Below, piece after piece: positions 5,181 through 6,205 of a stretch of DNA of 6,205 nucleotides. Each line of letters starts with the position of its first letter. The first letter of the stretch is position 1. The stretch comes from JAWLBW01 sp041687475 (GTDB lineage: Bacteria; J088; JAWLBW01): positions 1-6,205 of the forward strand of contig JAWLBW010000286.1 of assembly GCA_041687475.1 (NCBI GenBank), in the 5' to 3' direction. Under the pieces are notes generated by a model. The model was not told the DNA's origin and searched no databases. It saw only the letters and a program-made list of their open reading frames with translations. Both the position numbers and the translations under genes were made by a program.

Positions 5181-5291
5181 GCACATGGCGCTGCTCCCCT
5201 TCTTCCCCCAATCTGCGGCCGGAACGGACGCGCATATGGGGGAGGAAGGGGCCGGGGGTAGGTAGGGGGATCGTGAAAGCCGTGCAGCACG
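5175..5291. repeat. 117-bp nested inverted repeat (tail of copy C), MITE-like in shape
   Basis: The outer arms CGTGCTGCAC (5175-5184) and GTGCAGCACG (5282-5291) are perfect inverted repeats. Inside, CCCCTTCTTCCCCCA (5196-5210) pairs with TGGGGGAGGAAGGGG (5237-5251) over all 15 positions, one of them G.U, with a 26-base loop. The whole can fold as one long hairpin with an internal bulge. No target-site duplication is visible at its ends and no protein is encoded. Confidence 0.82.
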
Positions 5292-5293
5292 TC

Positions 5294-5328
5294 TTATGGA
5301 TTATGGATTATGGATTAAGGATTAAGGA
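5294..5328. repeat. 7-bp tandem repeat (TTATGGA x3, TTAAGGA x2)
   Basis: Five exact-length heptamers step from TTATGGA to TTAAGGA directly after the inverted repeat. This is the most AT-rich tract in the window. It lies just upstream of the proposed promoter of the SCP2 gene and could act as an upstream element, but that is conjecture. Confidence 0.88.
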
Positions 5329-5336
5329 TTACACGC

Positions 5337-5365
5337 TTGCCGAGGGCACACGCGAAAGATACACT
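5337..5365 (+). promoter_or_regulatory. Sigma70-like promoter for the SCP2 gene
   Basis: TTGCCG (5337-5342) and TACACT (5360-5365) are 17 bases apart, each 4/6 to consensus. They are placed about 40 bases before the start codon. No operator-like symmetry is evident. Confidence 0.4.
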
Positions 5366-5406
5366 TACGTCTACTAACCAACCGTTTACCTCAGCAGAGA
5401 GCCTGT

Positions 5407-5994
5407 ATGTCGATTCAGATTCCCGAGAGCCCGAAGGCGTTCTTCACCGAGTTCTTTCCCGCCCAGTTCAAGGAGAACCGCAGCCGTTACCCTGCGGCCG
5501 ATACGCCCGGAGCGGCGGTGTTCGAAGTCATCGGCGAGGGCGCGTGGGCCATTCGCATTCAGGGCGGCAACCTGCAGGTCGAAGAAGGAAAGCCGGAAGA
5601 TACGAAGCTGCAGATCGCCCTCAGCCCCGACGACTTCCGCGCCGTCTTCGTCGACCGCACCCGCGGCGAAGTCGAAAAGAGCGGAACGCTGTCCGACGAT
5701 TCGAAAGACGCCTTCCGTCCCCTTTTCATGACGGAGAAGAAGCTGTCCATCGCCGCAAGCGCCCAGGGAACCCTGGCCTTCTCCATCGAAGACGGCGACA
5801 CGAAGCGTCATGTCTACATTACGCCCGGTAACGGGGAACGGGGCGAACCCCGCACGACGATTTCAAGCAACCTGCCGAACTTCGTCGCCCTTCAGGCCGG
5901 CAGCAAGAGCCCGACCTCGCTCTTCATGTTGGGCAAGCTGAAGATTCGGGGCGATATGGGGTATGCGATGAAGATGAACGGGCTGTTGGCTTAA
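5407..5994 (+). CDS. SCP2 sterol-carrier-like lipid-binding protein
   Basis: A 195-residue protein. The C-terminal end, LFMLGKLKIRGDMGYAMKMN (172-191), is the hallmark of SCP2 domains, small cytosolic folds with a hydrophobic tunnel that bind fatty acyl-CoA, sterols or other lipids. The preceding strands (AFSIEDGDTKRHVYITPG, 124-141) and helix (NFVALQAG, 158-165) fit one SCP2 domain. The N-terminal half shows a similar pattern: VFEVIGEGAWAIRIQGGNLQ (38-57), VEEGKPEDTKLQIALSPDDF (58-77). It may be a diverged second copy, which would explain a length near 195 rather than about 100. There is no signal peptide or membrane segment. The start is ATG at 5407 with AGAGAG 7 nt upstream. It stands alone on the plus strand. 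Its exact ligand cannot be inferred. Confidence 0.85.
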   Translation: MSIQIPESPKAFFTEFFPAQFKENRSRYPAADTPGAAVFEVIGEGAWAIRIQGGNLQVEEGKPEDTKLQIALSPDDFRAVFVDRTRGEVEKSGTLSDDSKDAFRPLFMTEKKLSIAASAQGTLAFSIEDGDTKRHVYITPGNGERGEPRTTISSNLPNFVALQAGSKSPTSLFMLGKLKIRGDMGYAMKMNGLLA

Positions 5995-6134
5995 ACGTAC
6001 AGCACGGGCGCACGGCTGGTCGGCGGACCCATTCACTTCGTTCAGGGCAGACTCTGGTCTTCGGTCGTCGGAACAAGGACAAGACGACGTGCGGCACGAT
6101 GACCCCCGGCGGCCCGACGTGTCTTACGTGCTAT
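5995..6134. other. Spacer after the SCP2 gene, with repeat fragments only
   Basis: No gene, tRNA or clear terminator is seen. Positions 6004-6014 (ACGGGCGCACGGCT area) echo part of the composite repeat around its fourth hairpin, and 6031-6055 hold a CACTTCGTTCAGGG-type word of the dispersed-repeat kind. The SCP2 gene therefore has no obvious intrinsic terminator. Confidence 0.5.
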
Positions 6135-6205
6135 ACCCCCGACGGGTTTTCCAGGATTCCGTGCCCCCTGAGAGGGGGCCGCGGTTGTGGTCGGCGGCGT
6201 GCTGC
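6135..6205. repeat. Composite hairpin repeat, copy D, diverged and cut by the window edge
   Basis: It begins ACCCCCGACGGG and keeps GGATTCCGTGCCCCCT with the complete hairpin GCCCCCT-GAG-AGGGGGC, then ends at the window edge in GCGTGCTGC, where the other copies read ACGTGCTGCAGGG. The first hairpin is lost. It shows the repeat family continues beyond this window. Confidence 0.8.

Noticed and set aside
3576..5290. Many 70-140-codon frames on both strands sharing phrases such as MTRAHGYPWART and FHPKRSAGWNLYRP
   Set aside because: They are translations of the composite repeat in several frames. The shared phrases follow from the repeated DNA, and differences between copies do not spare amino acids in any one frame.
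3518..5291. Insertion sequence
   Set aside because: No transposase frame and no target duplication could be seen; at most the 117-bp tail is MITE-like in shape.
5337..5831. A 164-codon plus-strand frame overlapping the SCP2 start
   Set aside because: It overlaps the SCP2 gene in another frame, is Arg-rich and has no recognisable motif; the SCP2 frame has family hallmarks.

Overview
The window is 6.2 kb of high-GC bacterial DNA (roughly 60% G+C, judged by eye). It holds six protein genes separated by unusually repeat-rich intergenic DNA. No gene fixes the taxon. Acyl-CoA dehydrogenases, a crotonase, an SCP2 protein, a VapBC pair and many interspersed hairpin repeats fit a free-living, fatty-acid-degrading, Gram-negative-type bacterium, but I cannot name a genus.

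Left part (1-3500, all minus strand): a fatty-acyl-CoA degradation locus read right to left. It starts at a sigma70-like promoter with operator-like palindromes (about 3428-3484). Then come an acyl-CoA dehydrogenase-like protein that lacks the usual catalytic residues (2256-3350), a complete MCAD-type acyl-CoA dehydrogenase (872-2095), a Rho-independent terminator (807-848), and a crotonase-family enoyl-CoA hydratase/isomerase that runs off the left edge (1-669). The degenerate and intact dehydrogenases may form a heteromeric enzyme; this is inference. The crotonase would act on the enoyl-CoA product.

Middle part (3500-5300): a composite repeat of about 200 bp, built as a string of small hairpins, occurs three times in the same orientation (3518-3770, 4551-4754, 4977-5180). 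A fourth, diverged copy enters at the right edge (6135-6205). Copies B and C differ at only 6 of 204 positions by hand alignment. Each full copy is followed by a tail with a G-rich/C-rich inverted repeat and a CGTGC-N-GCACG palindrome. A VapBC-type toxin-antitoxin operon (3882-4510, minus strand) lies exactly between copies A and B. Short tandem repeats of 7 bp (four different words) and 9 bp are scattered through the same spacers.

Right part (5300-6205): an SCP2 (sterol carrier protein 2)-like lipid-binding protein on the plus strand (5407-5994) with its own plausible promoter, then a spacer with repeat fragments. It faces away from the dehydrogenase locus, so any shared lipid role is only suggestive.

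I did not find a clear new multi-gene system. The strongest leads are the catalytically degenerate dehydrogenase beside an intact one, and the ordered hairpin-string repeat whose copies flank the toxin-antitoxin pair and vary mostly outside the stems.
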